Numbered from the stretch's first letter, positions 51,881 to 61,393 are shown. The stretch is DNA of 64,000 bases from CAG-791 sp963650385 (GCA_963650385.1 CAVJLL010000005.1:1-64000); one strand, 5' to 3'. Numbers and translations are program-made. Notes: generated by a model from the letters alone, not told the origin.

Positions 51881-54061
51881 TTATCCCTCGAGCAGTCTGC
51901 GATATTCCCCTTCCTGCTGCAGCAAGTCCTCATGCCTCCCGCATTGAACAATTCTTCCCCGGTCCATTACCAGAATCAGATCACAGCTGCGGATTGCCGA
52001 CAGGCGATGTGCCACGATCACGCAGGATATTCCTCTTTCCAGGATATTCCGCATCACCTTGTCTTCCGTTTCCGGATCCATGGCACTCGTCGCCTCGTCC
52101 AGAAGGAGTATGGCAGGCTTTTCCGCCAGAGCTCTTGCGATCTGCAGCTTCTGCCGCTGGCCGCCGGAAAGATTTGCGGCACCTTCCTTCAACCGATACT
52201 CCATTCCGCCCGGCAGTGTATTGACCATGTCATAGGCATCCGCACATTTCAGTGCCTCCACCATCTCCGCCTCGGATATCTCCTTGCTCCAGAACGTCAG
52301 ATTCTCACGTATGGTCCCTGCGAAAAAGAATGCACTCTGTCCGACTACAGCAATATTCTTCTTCAGAAGCTGTGGTGTCATATCCTGTATTCGAATCCCA
52401 TCATACCGAATTTCACCGCTCTGCGGATATAAAATACCGGCCAATATGCGTACAAGCGTGCTCTTGCCGCAGCCGGAGGCTCCCGTGATTCCCAGGCAAC
52501 TCCCCGGCATGAGCCGGAAGCTGAGTTCCTGCAGCACCGGTGCCTGGGTAGTGCGGTAGGAAAAGGTGATATTGCGAACCTCAATCTCACCCTGCAGCGG
52601 CTTTACCGGCTGATTGGCTTCCTCTTCCTTCCGGAAACGGGCATCCTCTTCGGTCCCCTCGATATCCTCTATGCTGAGCATTTCCGCCTTCAGTGTCTGA
52701 ATGCTCTGGCTGTAGCCGATCAGTTCGTTCATCGGCTGCGTAAATCCGCCCAGGAGCTGCACGAAAGCGGTCAGCATGCCTGCGGTAATGCTGCCGTTAA
52801 TGACCAGTACGCCGCCGATCATCAATACCACAATCTGGAAAATGCCGGAAATAACGGACGGAAATGCACTCAGAATCTGCTGCGCCTTTCCCATGTCCTG
52901 TTCACTCCCGGTCGTCCCGCAGAAGGCCCCCAGGATGTCACTTGCATAATCTGTCTCTGCTCCGTTCGCCTTGATGGTGCTGAAGACCGACAAGCCGGCG
53001 CATAATAGGCCGGAAAGCCGGTTCTGATCCTGGCGCTGCTTCAGCGCCATTTCGCGAAGGACCTGCACCGGCAGAAGGCTTAAAACCATGTTCAGCACGG
53101 TTCCGAGCACGCCGATTGCCGTCAAGAGCGGACTGTATGTCCACAGCATCAGCAGATAAAATATCGATTCAAAGACATTCAGCACCGCATCAATCAGCTT
53201 ATCTGCAAGAAAGCTGTTGATATCACCGTTGTTCTCTACCCGCTGTGACATCTCCCCCAAATATCTCTGATCAAAAAACGGGATCGGAAGGCGAAATAAA
53301 TGCCGCAGCAGCTGATAGTCGGTCAGTATATTCAGCTTCAGCTTCAATTTGGCCAGGGTCGCTGACCGGACCCACCCGAGCACGATCTGCAGAACGTATA
53401 CTCCCGCAAGGCACGTCAGCAGCAGCACAAGCTGACCGGTTCTGCCATTCATGACGACATGGTCCACATACAGCTGCAGCAGGATTGACATAAAAATGCA
53501 CGGAAAAACAAGAAGTCCTCCCGCCAGCAGCAGATAGACCACCGTACTCGTCTGTCCCAAAAGGCGCTCCTGCAGCAGCCGCAGCAGATCGCTGGGCTGT
53601 TCTTTTCTCTGGAAGTGCTCCGTTTCTTCGAAGTACAGCACAATGCCGGTAAATTCCCGGTCCAGCTCCTCCCAGGTGATCTTCCGGTGCCCCCTGGCCG
53701 GGTCATTGAGGTATACCCGTTTGCCGCGAATGCCTTCCAGAACCACAAAGTGATTAAATCCCCAGTGCAGGATACAGGGCAGCGGAAATTTCCGGAGCTC
53801 CTCCACTGATTTGGAAAAGCCATGCCCCTTCATGCCATAGTGCTCTGCCGCCAGAACCAGGTCTGCTGCACTGCTGCCGTCCCTGGATACTCCGCAGACA
53901 TACCGCAGCTCCTCCATCGAGACATTGCAGTGATGATATTTCAGAATCATGAGGAGGCTGGCCGCGCCGCACTCTGCAGCCTCCACCTGAAAGACCTCCG
54001 GTGTATGAACCCGCCGCGGTTGTTTTTGTGTATCTGACTTCCGTCGTCTGCTCTTCACCAT
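51881..54061 (-). CDS. C39 peptidase-containing NHLM ABC transporter
   Basis: 726 aa. N-terminal C39 peptidase with Cys31 in EAAECGAAS, His104 in WGFNHFVVLEG and Asp120 in YLNDPARG. Six membrane helices follow (about 165-440), then an ABC domain with GASGCGKST, LSGGQRQK and LLLDEATSAMD. It should cleave the precursor after Gly-Gly and export the core. Starts 1 nt into the HlyD stop (TAATG). Confidence 0.95.
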   Translation of the reverse strand: MVKSRRRKSDTQKQPRRVHTPEVFQVEAAECGAASLLMILKYHHCNVSMEELRYVCGVSRDGSSAADLVLAAEHYGMKGHGFSKSVEELRKFPLPCILHWGFNHFVVLEGIRGKRVYLNDPARGHRKITWEELDREFTGIVLYFEETEHFQRKEQPSDLLRLLQERLLGQTSTVVYLLLAGGLLVFPCIFMSILLQLYVDHVVMNGRTGQLVLLLTCLAGVYVLQIVLGWVRSATLAKLKLKLNILTDYQLLRHLFRLPIPFFDQRYLGEMSQRVENNGDINSFLADKLIDAVLNVFESIFYLLMLWTYSPLLTAIGVLGTVLNMVLSLLPVQVLREMALKQRQDQNRLSGLLCAGLSVFSTIKANGAETDYASDILGAFCGTTGSEQDMGKAQQILSAFPSVISGIFQIVVLMIGGVLVINGSITAGMLTAFVQLLGGFTQPMNELIGYSQSIQTLKAEMLSIEDIEGTEEDARFRKEEEANQPVKPLQGEIEVRNITFSYRTTQAPVLQELSFRLMPGSCLGITGASGCGKSTLVRILAGILYPQSGEIRYDGIRIQDMTPQLLKKNIAVVGQSAFFFAGTIRENLTFWSKEISEAEMVEALKCADAYDMVNTLPGGMEYRLKEGAANLSGGQRQKLQIARALAEKPAILLLDEATSAMDPETEDKVMRNILERGISCVIVAHRLSAIRSCDLILVMDRGRIVQCGRHEDLLQQEGEYRRLLEG

Positions 54062-54678
54062 TATTCATCCTCAAACAACTGCTCTAATGCAGGAATTCCT
54101 ACTGCAATCGGACGTTCCTTCGATGTCACAATGGACATGCTCACGAAGGTCCCGTTATGAAGCGACAGCGATCCTCCCCTGGGGTTGCTCCAGTAGTATC
54201 CGTTTTCCATCTGCGAATCCTCCTGCAGCTTGCAGATCACGGTCATCATCGGTGTATTGCTCTGCTGATATGCGCGCACCAGGGCATCATTTCCCAGAAG
54301 TGACTGCATTTCCTCCTCTGTGGCCGCATAGTCATCCACATAAGAGATAACCCCCTTCATATGTCCGTATTTCTGCTGGTTATAGCCGGCCATGTACATG
54401 GTCACCTCCATGCCTACCTCAAGCGATTTACCGCTTGTCATCGGCAGAAAGGTTATGATCTCCCCCTCGGATGTGACCCCGGGATGATAGATTCCTGTTG
54501 CACTGACATTCTCCGTAATCCATCCGGTACACGACCAGACCAGCACGGAAATCACGATGATGAAGCCTCCCAGCAGGATCAGCCACATGGGTGCTGAGGT
54601 CACTGTAATCATCTTATCCAGCTGCATTACCGTCGAATTCTCATCCGCTTTTTTGCGATAGATTCCTTCCATTCCCAT
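54061..54678 (-). CDS. short HlyD-type NHLM secretion adaptor
   Basis: 205 aa. One membrane segment (about 32-52), then a beta-rich extracytoplasmic part with the C-terminal HlyD-like region (PRGGSLSLHNGTFVSMSIVTS). Family members are usually about 400 aa with a long coiled-coil hairpin; that part is missing. Since a Gram-positive has no outer membrane to reach, a short form may suffice. Start may be the ATG at 54678 or 54672, both after GGGAGG. First gene of the RiPP operon. Confidence 0.85.
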   Translation of the reverse strand: MGMEGIYRKKADENSTVMQLDKMITVTSAPMWLILLGGFIIVISVLVWSCTGWITENVSATGIYHPGVTSEGEIITFLPMTSGKSLEVGMEVTMYMAGYNQQKYGHMKGVISYVDDYAATEEEMQSLLGNDALVRAYQQSNTPMMTVICKLQEDSQMENGYYWSNPRGGSLSLHNGTFVSMSIVTSKERPIAVGIPALEQLFEDE

Positions 54679-54714
54679 TGGCCTCCCATTGGTCCCATGG
54701 CCGTTCTCTGTTGA

Positions 54715-54750
54715 TGTACAGCTCTTCCATGTCCCGTCAATCTGTACAGC
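54715..54750 (-). promoter_or_regulatory. RiPP operon upstream region with two TGTACAGC repeats
   Basis: TGTACAGC occurs at 54715-54722 and 54743-54750, 28 bp apart, in the 96-nt gap between the EPS and RiPP operons. A -35-like TTGACG lies between them on the minus strand; the nearer copy would overlap the -10. Possible regulator sites. Confidence 0.45.
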
Positions 54751-54774
54751 GTGTTCACATTACATCTGCGCACC

Positions 54775-55791
54775 TCACCCCACCGGAATCCCCCGCAGCC
54801 GCATCGACAGCCGGTGCGCGCGCCGCACCAGGACGGGTGCCGCGGCCAGGATCGTCAGGTACACCCGGTCCCGGTGCGTCAGGTACGGATTTTCCCGGAT
54901 GTCGGTGCGGTGCTGCCGCAGATACTCCACCACATTCCGGTAGAATACATTTTCCCTCTGCATATCCGCAATGGGGACATGCAGCATATAATCCAGCCGC
55001 TCGTACAGGCCAAACCGCCGGGCCGCCACCTGGAGCTTGGGATAGCGCGGCACAAGGTGCTCCTCCACGTAATCCGACGCCTCGATGATCGCAATATAGG
55101 CCCTCGAGAACTGCCCCGCGCTGCGGCGCCTTGTCAGACTCCCGCTCCGATGCACGACGCGGTAGCCGATCTGCGGCAGATTGTAAATCCCGTCAATCAC
55201 ATCCACGAGGTGCGTCTCCAGGTCGAAATCCTCGCACAGCGCCCCCACCTTAAAGGGATGCTCCAGCAGAATCCTCCTGGGAGTCAGCTTCGTACAGAAC
55301 GACGCATCGCCGGTGTACAGGAGCATGCTCTGAATAAACAGGACCGGCGAGACCAGCACCGGCTCTTCCGGGGGCAGCACCGCCGCCGGGAGGGGCCTCC
55401 CCGCTTCGTCGATTTCCTCCCGCCCGATCTGGATCTGCACATTGGTATGTCCGGCGACCCGCATGGCCTCCATGCCGGCGCGGAGGTGCTCCAGCATATC
55501 CGGATAAACAAGGTCATCCGAATCCACAAAGCTGATGTACTCGCCCCTTGCCGCGAGGACCCCGGCATTGCGCGCCGCGGACAGACCCTGATTTTCCTGG
55601 CTGATGACGCGAATGCGGGGATCACACTTCTCCAGCTCCCAGCACACCTCCAGAGATCCGTCCGTCGAGCCGTCATTCACCAGCAGAATTTCAAAATCCG
55701 GGTCCGTCTGTGCCTGGACGGCCGCCACTGTTTTCCGCAGAAACGGTTCTGAGTTGTAAACGGGCACTACCACTGAAATCTGTTCGTTCAC
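54775..55791 (-). CDS. family 2 glycosyltransferase
   Basis: 338 aa starting at a GTG at 55791 (GGAGGAGGAGCA upstream), in a 4-nt GTGA overlap with the previous gene. The open frame runs further 5' through that gene but is not coding. GT-A fold: SVVVPVYNSE, NDGSTDGS, NQGLSAARNAG, and DxD region FVDSDDL. Adds a sugar to the exopolysaccharide repeat; donor unknown. Last gene of the EPS locus. Confidence 0.92.
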   Translation of the reverse strand: MNEQISVVVPVYNSEPFLRKTVAAVQAQTDPDFEILLVNDGSTDGSLEVCWELEKCDPRIRVISQENQGLSAARNAGVLAARGEYISFVDSDDLVYPDMLEHLRAGMEAMRVAGHTNVQIQIGREEIDEAGRPLPAAVLPPEEPVLVSPVLFIQSMLLYTGDASFCTKLTPRRILLEHPFKVGALCEDFDLETHLVDVIDGIYNLPQIGYRVVHRSGSLTRRRSAGQFSRAYIAIIEASDYVEEHLVPRYPKLQVAARRFGLYERLDYMLHVPIADMQRENVFYRNVVEYLRQHRTDIRENPYLTHRDRVYLTILAAAPVLVRRAHRLSMRLRGIPVG

Positions 55792-57089
55792 TGCTCCTCC
55801 TCCAGCACCTCCGCCGGTGCACCGGACAGCCGCGCCGCCTTTAAGAACGGCCGGAGCGAGGGGTCCTGACTCATCGGCCCCTCCGCCGGCAGGTCCCGGT
55901 TCAGGCGCCGCACCAGCTGCCGGATTCTGCGCTTGTTCTGTGTCCGCGCCTTCGCCGCATCGCACAGAGGCAGAACCTTCTCGCCGAACTCAAGGAACCG
56001 CTCCGCCGCCGCATCGGCATTCCATATGGTCTGAATCTTGCGGAACGAGAGCGCCGCAAACCGCTCACACAGCTCCGTGTCCTCCATCAGGCGCTCCGTC
56101 TTGCGCACGAGATCGTCCTCGTCCCCGTCCGCATACACATAGCCGTTCACGCCGTTCTGAATCAGGTACGGTACCGCGCCTGCCTCCGCCCCGGCGATGG
56201 GCGCGCAGCCGCTGTTCATTGCCTCGTTGAGCACGGCGCCCCACCCTTCTCCGTGGTCACTCGTCAGAATGAAAATGTCGCTGTGCTCCATGATGTCCCG
56301 CACAACCTCCGGGCTGCAGAAGCCATGGAAAATAACGCTCTCCTCCAGGCCGTGCTGCCTTGCAAAGCGGTGCAGCTCCTCGGCCGTCCCTTCCTGCCCG
56401 GCTCCTGCATCGCCGACGATGTGCAGGAGGAACCTCTTCCCGTCCTTCTGCAGACGGTCGGCCAGGGACAGCACGCGCTCTGCGTGCTTGAACCCGACAA
56501 AGCGTCCGGCCCACACCAGCTCGGTCACATCCCTTGCTCCCCGGTGACGGATGGGCGGCCGCCCGCCCTCGTAGATGCGCAGCGGCGGAAAGTAGCCCCA
56601 CCGGTATTTTTTCTCCGGAAAGGCGCCGATCAGGCCGTAGTCCGAACCCACGTAGGCCCCGGCACACAGCAGGTAATAGGCACTCCGCCGGAACCTTGTG
56701 AAGCTCCGGTATTTGTCCGCCAGACCTCTGGGGGAGAGTGCCTTCCACTGTCCGTCCTTATAGATTCTCTCGCTGATCTGGAACACCGGCCGGTGGAGCT
56801 TCAGCCTCTGCGCGATCAGCGGCCGCAGCTCCGGAACCCAGCCGACGAGCAAAAGGTCACAGGCCATCAGCTCGCGCCTTGCCTCCTTCTGATTCGCGGT
56901 CCATTTCAGCACCCAGTCCAGCTCCTCCGACCGGTCCTTCCAGCCCATATCCAGACGCTCCTGCTCCATTTCCTCCATCTGAACAAAAACAAAGCCGTCC
57001 CCCAGCCGCTCGAGCATAGCCTCGCAGAAGGGGATCTGGTGATGGTTGATGTAATTCGCCGCAAAGGCAACGGTAGGCATTCTGTTCAC
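55788..57089 (-). CDS. family 4-type (GT-B) glycosyltransferase
   Basis: 433 aa. N-terminal Rossmann half begins TVAFAANYINHHQ; the C-terminal half has VWAGRFVGFKHAERVL and the donor-site E-x7-E segment GEGWGAVLNEAMNSGC. Starts at GTG overlapping the preceding stop; an ATG three codons in is possible. Retaining GT-B enzyme of the EPS locus; substrate unknown. Confidence 0.92.
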   Translation of the reverse strand: MNRMPTVAFAANYINHHQIPFCEAMLERLGDGFVFVQMEEMEQERLDMGWKDRSEELDWVLKWTANQKEARRELMACDLLLVGWVPELRPLIAQRLKLHRPVFQISERIYKDGQWKALSPRGLADKYRSFTRFRRSAYYLLCAGAYVGSDYGLIGAFPEKKYRWGYFPPLRIYEGGRPPIRHRGARDVTELVWAGRFVGFKHAERVLSLADRLQKDGKRFLLHIVGDAGAGQEGTAEELHRFARQHGLEESVIFHGFCSPEVVRDIMEHSDIFILTSDHGEGWGAVLNEAMNSGCAPIAGAEAGAVPYLIQNGVNGYVYADGDEDDLVRKTERLMEDTELCERFAALSFRKIQTIWNADAAAERFLEFGEKVLPLCDAAKARTQNKRRIRQLVRRLNRDLPAEGPMSQDPSLRPFLKAARLSGAPAEVLEEEQ

Positions 57090-58390
57090 GCAATACTCCG
57101 ATAAATTTCCAGAATCCGCTGGTAGTTGGTGCTGGGATTGTGTCGCACCACTGCCGTTTTGTGTGCCGCACTGGCAAGCCGGCAGGCAAACTGATCGTTT
57201 TCAAACAAATTGCAGACATCCTCCGCCAGGGCCTGGACGTCCCCCATCGGGAACAGAAGGCCCTCCTCGCCGTTCTTGACAAGGTCCGGGATTCCTCCTG
57301 CCCTCGAGGCTGCCACCGGCATCCCCAGGAGCATGGCTTCGCACAGGGAATTGGGGGAGTTCTCCACCACCGACGGACAGATGAACACGTGGCTTTTCTG
57401 GTAGCGCTGCTTCATCTGCTGTGCATTCAAGGAGCCCAGCATGACAACATGCCCCTCGAGATTTCCCTCCCGTATCAGACGCTTTAAATACACGCCGTAG
57501 GCCGAGATCCACACCGGCTCCGGCAGCTTTTTGCGCGGGATCGCGCCGCCCACATTGCCGATCACGGAATTGCCCGCAACGTATATTTTCGCATCGGGGA
57601 AGTGCTTCAGGATCTCGGGCATGGCCTGCAGCACGAAATGGAAGCCCTTCAGCGGATAATCGCCCTGGCTTAAGAAAATCGTGTGGCGCTCCACGCTGTT
57701 CAGATCCCATCGTCCTTCGTAGAATTCCGGGCGCAGGGTCTCGTTCAGCAGGTGGTATACGGCATCCGGGTGGATGGCCGCCGTCCCCTCACGGTCAAAC
57801 GCCGTGCGTCCCGTGATGTGCATCACCTGCCGCAGCGTTTCCTTCTCATTCTCCGCCCGGGCATAGTACTTCCTCTGCTGGTCCTTCAGCGAGTCGCGGC
57901 GCACAATGTCCCGGAAGGTTCTGGCGCGCTGCACCTTGTAGGGGAGCTCCGCCATGTAAGTGTCCGCAATGGCTGCACACAGCCCCTGCATGCCGACCAG
58001 TGTCTTCTCCGGCTTCCCAAAGGCGCGCACCATCGCCAGCGCATGCGGAAACTCCGTGCCGAAAATGTGCACGATGTCGGGCTGAAAGTCATTCAGGATC
58101 TCCTGAAAGCGCTGCACGAGGTGCTCATCGTAATGCTCCGGCGTGTCCAGGTTCTCGGTGTAGCCGTAGAAAACCGCCCCTTCAATCTCCCGGCGGCACC
58201 CGGCCAGAGACGCCGGCACCGGCACGCACACGCCCAGCTCCAGGAGCTTCTCCTCGCGCCCGGTTTCCACCTTTTCCTGCACCAGCCGGTGAAAGCTCCC
58301 GGTCAGCCATCCCTCCCGGTTGGAAAAGGGAAGCCCCTCGGCTGCCGCGAATACCGGCAGCATGATGTTGCATAACCACAAAACCTTCAT
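57086..58390 (-). CDS. family 4-type (GT-B) glycosyltransferase
   Basis: 434 aa. MKVLWLCNIMLP opens the N-terminal domain; FQPDIVHIFGTEFPHA, IFLSQGDYPLKGFHFVLQA and SVVENSPNSLCEAMLLGMPVAASRAGGIPD mark a GT4-like acceptor/donor fold. Starts 1 nt after the previous stop, with AGGAAACAG upstream. Role in EPS assembly. Confidence 0.93.
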   Translation of the reverse strand: MKVLWLCNIMLPVFAAAEGLPFSNREGWLTGSFHRLVQEKVETGREEKLLELGVCVPVPASLAGCRREIEGAVFYGYTENLDTPEHYDEHLVQRFQEILNDFQPDIVHIFGTEFPHALAMVRAFGKPEKTLVGMQGLCAAIADTYMAELPYKVQRARTFRDIVRRDSLKDQQRKYYARAENEKETLRQVMHITGRTAFDREGTAAIHPDAVYHLLNETLRPEFYEGRWDLNSVERHTIFLSQGDYPLKGFHFVLQAMPEILKHFPDAKIYVAGNSVIGNVGGAIPRKKLPEPVWISAYGVYLKRLIREGNLEGHVVMLGSLNAQQMKQRYQKSHVFICPSVVENSPNSLCEAMLLGMPVAASRAGGIPDLVKNGEEGLLFPMGDVQALAEDVCNLFENDQFACRLASAAHKTAVVRHNPSTNYQRILEIYRSIA

Positions 58391-58391
58391 A

Positions 58392-59201
58392 TCACTGTTT
58401 CCTGTAAATTCTGTTCTTCACCTTATCATACAGCGCCGCCGTCGCCGGAGAGGAGGCAAGCTTTTCCCGCAGCGGCTGCAGGCTCAGGAGCATCGCCAGG
58501 CGATAGCGCAGGCACTCCCCGGCGCCGAAATACTGCTGCGTAATCTCCCGGTGCTCTCTTGCCGAGCATTTCCGGTTCTCCTTCGTCTCCGAAAAGCCCC
58601 CGCCCTCGTAATCTGCTATGATCCGATCCATCGCATGCGCCTCGGCCCCGGCGCACAGCACGCACCACAGGAAATGCTCGTAATCCGCACGGACGCGGTA
58701 ACGAAGATCGAACTGCCGCTCCTCGAGCAGATCCCGGCTGTAGAAGCACGCCTGGTGGCAGGGGAGGTTCCGGTACATCGCAAAATGCGTCATTGCCGGC
58801 TTGGCGGCCACCCGCTGCCCGGTCCGCTTCTCCCACACGTCTCCGTAGTATATGACCGGTCGGCTGCTCCCGTCCCACTCCTTCTGGATGCAGCTCACGG
58901 TCTCCGACAGGACCTTTGCATCATGCAAAAGATCGCCGCAGTTGAGAAAATACAAAAATTCTCCCTTCGCCGCTGCGACTGCCTGATTCATTCCGTCGTA
59001 AATCCCATTGTCCCTGCTCTTTATCACGCGGATTCTGGGATCCTCCGGAAGGCGCTCCAGGCTCCCGTCCGTAGAGCCCGCATCCTTTATGATCATTTCG
59101 TAGTCCTGAAATTCCTGAGAGAGGACGCTTTGCACGGTCGCCGCCAGCCGATCCCCCGGCTGGTAGCAGGGCGTTATGATGCTGAAAAAGGGATTGTTCA
59201 T
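58392..59201 (-). CDS. family 2 glycosyltransferase
   Basis: 269 aa. FFSIITPCYQPGDRLAAT, KDAGSTDGSLE, RDNGIYDGMNQAVAAAKGE and LNCGD supply the GT-A nucleotide-sugar site. Resembles small polysaccharide glycosyltransferases (WcaA/Wca-type). GGGAG ribosome-binding site. Confidence 0.92.
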   Translation of the reverse strand: MNNPFFSIITPCYQPGDRLAATVQSVLSQEFQDYEMIIKDAGSTDGSLERLPEDPRIRVIKSRDNGIYDGMNQAVAAAKGEFLYFLNCGDLLHDAKVLSETVSCIQKEWDGSSRPVIYYGDVWEKRTGQRVAAKPAMTHFAMYRNLPCHQACFYSRDLLEERQFDLRYRVRADYEHFLWCVLCAGAEAHAMDRIIADYEGGGFSETKENRKCSAREHREITQQYFGAGECLRYRLAMLLSLQPLREKLASSPATAALYDKVKNRIYRKQ

Positions 59202-59214
59202 AATTAACTCCCGT

Positions 59215-59272
59215 GCCGCCTTTTACTGCGGCAGCCTGAGGAGAATTGCGCGAAGGCGAATTCTCCGATAGG
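59215..59272. repeat. double-hairpin repeat, family C copy 2
   Basis: GCCGC-CTTTTACT-GCGGC stem followed by GGAGAATT/AATTCTCC stem with a GCGCGAAGGCG loop. Nearly identical to 23074-23131 and likewise starts 1-2 nt past a minus-strand stop codon (the EpsG-like gene). Confidence 0.85.
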
Positions 59273-59273
59273 A

Positions 59274-60521
59274 TCAGCTCTTCCCGATGCTGCCGGAGGG
59301 CGTCTGATTCAGATCGTGGAACAGAAAGCTCTTGTACGGCAGGATTTTGATGGTATCACGATACGCTGTTTTCAGGAAAAAGGCAAAATACAGCGCCGCT
59401 CCCAGTATGACCAGCGCGGTAAGGCAGCTTCGGGCGTTTCCGCGCACGTTCACCGGCACTTTCCGGCGCCCGCTATGCGGTTTCTCCGGGTACCGGGCTT
59501 CTGTTTCGGTGTCCTTCTGTGCTCTTATCCGGAGGTTCTCCGGCAGCCGGTCCAGGAGCATCGGGATCAGGAAGATCTGCGTGAAGGTCAGGTAATAGCA
59601 GATGCGCGAGACCTCCGGAATGAACCAGCCGAAGATGTACAGGAGAAGCGCCAGGAAGGAGCCGTTGATGTACACGCGGAGTGCGCGGCAGCTGACGGTT
59701 TCCGGCTTCTCCTCTTCATTTGCTCTGGCCATCCTGCGTTTCACCAGTACAGCCAGCGCCAGCACGGCAGCGCACCGTGCAATGTTGACCCAGGAAACGC
59801 TGGTGCCTGCTGCCAGGTCCCCTGTTCCCTCCCAGGACGGGTACAGCGTCACCAACAGCTGCAGCACCTGCCGGTGAAAGACAAGGACACCGGCCCCTGC
59901 GCCTGCTGCCAATATCCTCTGCAGCCGCGTCCAGCGGTGAAGTGCCAGCGGATACAGGACCAGTGCGACCAGCGCTGACTTATGGAAGAGCGCCGCGAAC
60001 AGGACCAGGAGCACAAAGCCCGCATATTGTTTTCTCAGGATGCAGGATAACGCCAGAAGTGCAATGCTTAGTGCCAGATAATACCGCACGGTATTAAAGC
60101 TCTGAAAATAATAGCCGAGCATCATGAAAAGGAAGAAAGAAAAAGTAAAATTCTCAGCCTGCCGCCAGATGACCGTCAGCATATTTCCGATGGTCCAGAC
60201 AGAAAAGACGGCAAAGACCAGCAGGTAGTTCTCGTAGCCGCACAGGCGGTACAGCGCCTTTACCAGCAGATTAAACCCCGCCTCCGTCGGCACATAGGAG
60301 TCGATGGACGCCAGATGAAAGAATTCCACATAGCGAAGGTAATCGTTTCCCGTCTCCTGCCGCAGCACCGCCGGCACGATGAGGAGCAGCGCCAGGAGTG
60401 CCAGACAGGACCGGCGCAGCACCGCCCCACGGGTTCCTGCCGCGCATTCGTGCGTCCGGTCTGCCGCATTGGCCGCCGCCACCGAGGCTGCAGCCAATGC
60501 GATGTATAAGATCACGCCCAT
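59274..60521 (-). CDS. EpsG-like polysaccharide polymerase
   Basis: 415 aa from the ATG at 60521 (GGGAG upstream); the longer frame overlaps the previous gene. About ten membrane helices. The loop ETGNDYLRYVEFF and EAGFNLLVKAL with FNTVRYYLALSIAL match EpsG family enzymes that polymerise or flip exopolysaccharide units. Confidence 0.88.
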   Translation of the reverse strand: MGVILYIALAAASVAAANAADRTHECAAGTRGAVLRRSCLALLALLLIVPAVLRQETGNDYLRYVEFFHLASIDSYVPTEAGFNLLVKALYRLCGYENYLLVFAVFSVWTIGNMLTVIWRQAENFTFSFFLFMMLGYYFQSFNTVRYYLALSIALLALSCILRKQYAGFVLLVLFAALFHKSALVALVLYPLALHRWTRLQRILAAGAGAGVLVFHRQVLQLLVTLYPSWEGTGDLAAGTSVSWVNIARCAAVLALAVLVKRRMARANEEEKPETVSCRALRVYINGSFLALLLYIFGWFIPEVSRICYYLTFTQIFLIPMLLDRLPENLRIRAQKDTETEARYPEKPHSGRRKVPVNVRGNARSCLTALVILGAALYFAFFLKTAYRDTIKILPYKSFLFHDLNQTPSGSIGKS

Positions 60522-60529
60522 AGTACCGA

Positions 60530-61393
60530 TCACTCCCTCTCTTCCAGACGGATCCCCTTCCGCATGATGCCAAGGGCCTTCCGCAAGGGGAGCTGCACAC
60601 ACATCACCTTGCGGTGTGCCAGCAGAAAGCGAAGCGCCATCGCACCGGCAAGCCGCCCGTACAGATCGCGGTACAGAACGCCCCGGTCATAGAAGAATTT
60701 CTCATTATAGCCCTCAAACCACGTGGAGCTCTCATCCTCCCGGGCGCTCTCGTGTCCGATCTCCACCGGCACCGCCCAGATCCGCAGGCCCTTGTGCAGG
60801 CAGTCATGGATGAACAGACTGTCCTCCCCGTTGGAATAGGGCGCACCGCCGCCGTACAGGAGAGAAAACCACACATTTGCTCTGCGGAGGGCGTCCAGCC
60901 TGGCCGCCATTGCATACGTAGGATAGCGCCCGTAGTTGTACCAGCGCACCCTCTTGCGGCGCCGGTTCTCATAAGTCCTGCGGCTCTCCACCGCATGCAC
61001 GTTGAACATTAAGATGTCCGCCTGCGGATTCTCCTCAAAGGCCTTCAACACCGACTCCTCATAGTCATCGTCGTATACAATGTCCTCGTCGGCGAACAGA
61101 ACGATCTCCGCCGTGGCCCGCAGCAGCGCATTGTTGCGGTTTCTGCCCACGCCGCGCTCATTGAAGGCCAGCGTCCGGATCCGGTGTCCCTTCCTCTCAA
61201 ATTCACTGTAGGACACCTCCTGGCACTGGTTGCAGATCAGCGCATCCGTGGACAGATTCATGCGGTCCGCCAGTGTAATGTCGTTTTCCTGCAGCGCCGC
61301 GACCAGCACCTCCAGGTGCTGCCTCTTCACTCTTCCGGTGAGAGGGTCCGTTTCCGGCATGTCAATGCGGCTGTAAACTCTACTTTCGTCCAT
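60530..61393 (-). CDS. family 2-like glycosyltransferase
   Basis: 287 aa. GRNRNNALLRATAEIVLFADEDIVY gives the GT-A donor region with an acidic DED-I-x-Y motif; later GGGAPYSNGEDSLFIHDCL fits acceptor handling. The usual N-terminal strand is variant, so it is more divergent than its neighbours. Overlaps the Wzz-like stop by 14 nt; an internal ATG at 61360 is an alternative start. Confidence 0.82.
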   Translation of the reverse strand: MDESRVYSRIDMPETDPLTGRVKRQHLEVLVAALQENDITLADRMNLSTDALICNQCQEVSYSEFERKGHRIRTLAFNERGVGRNRNNALLRATAEIVLFADEDIVYDDDYEESVLKAFEENPQADILMFNVHAVESRRTYENRRRKRVRWYNYGRYPTYAMAARLDALRRANVWFSLLYGGGAPYSNGEDSLFIHDCLHKGLRIWAVPVEIGHESAREDESSTWFEGYNEKFFYDRGVLYRDLYGRLAGAMALRFLLAHRKVMCVQLPLRKALGIMRKGIRLEERE

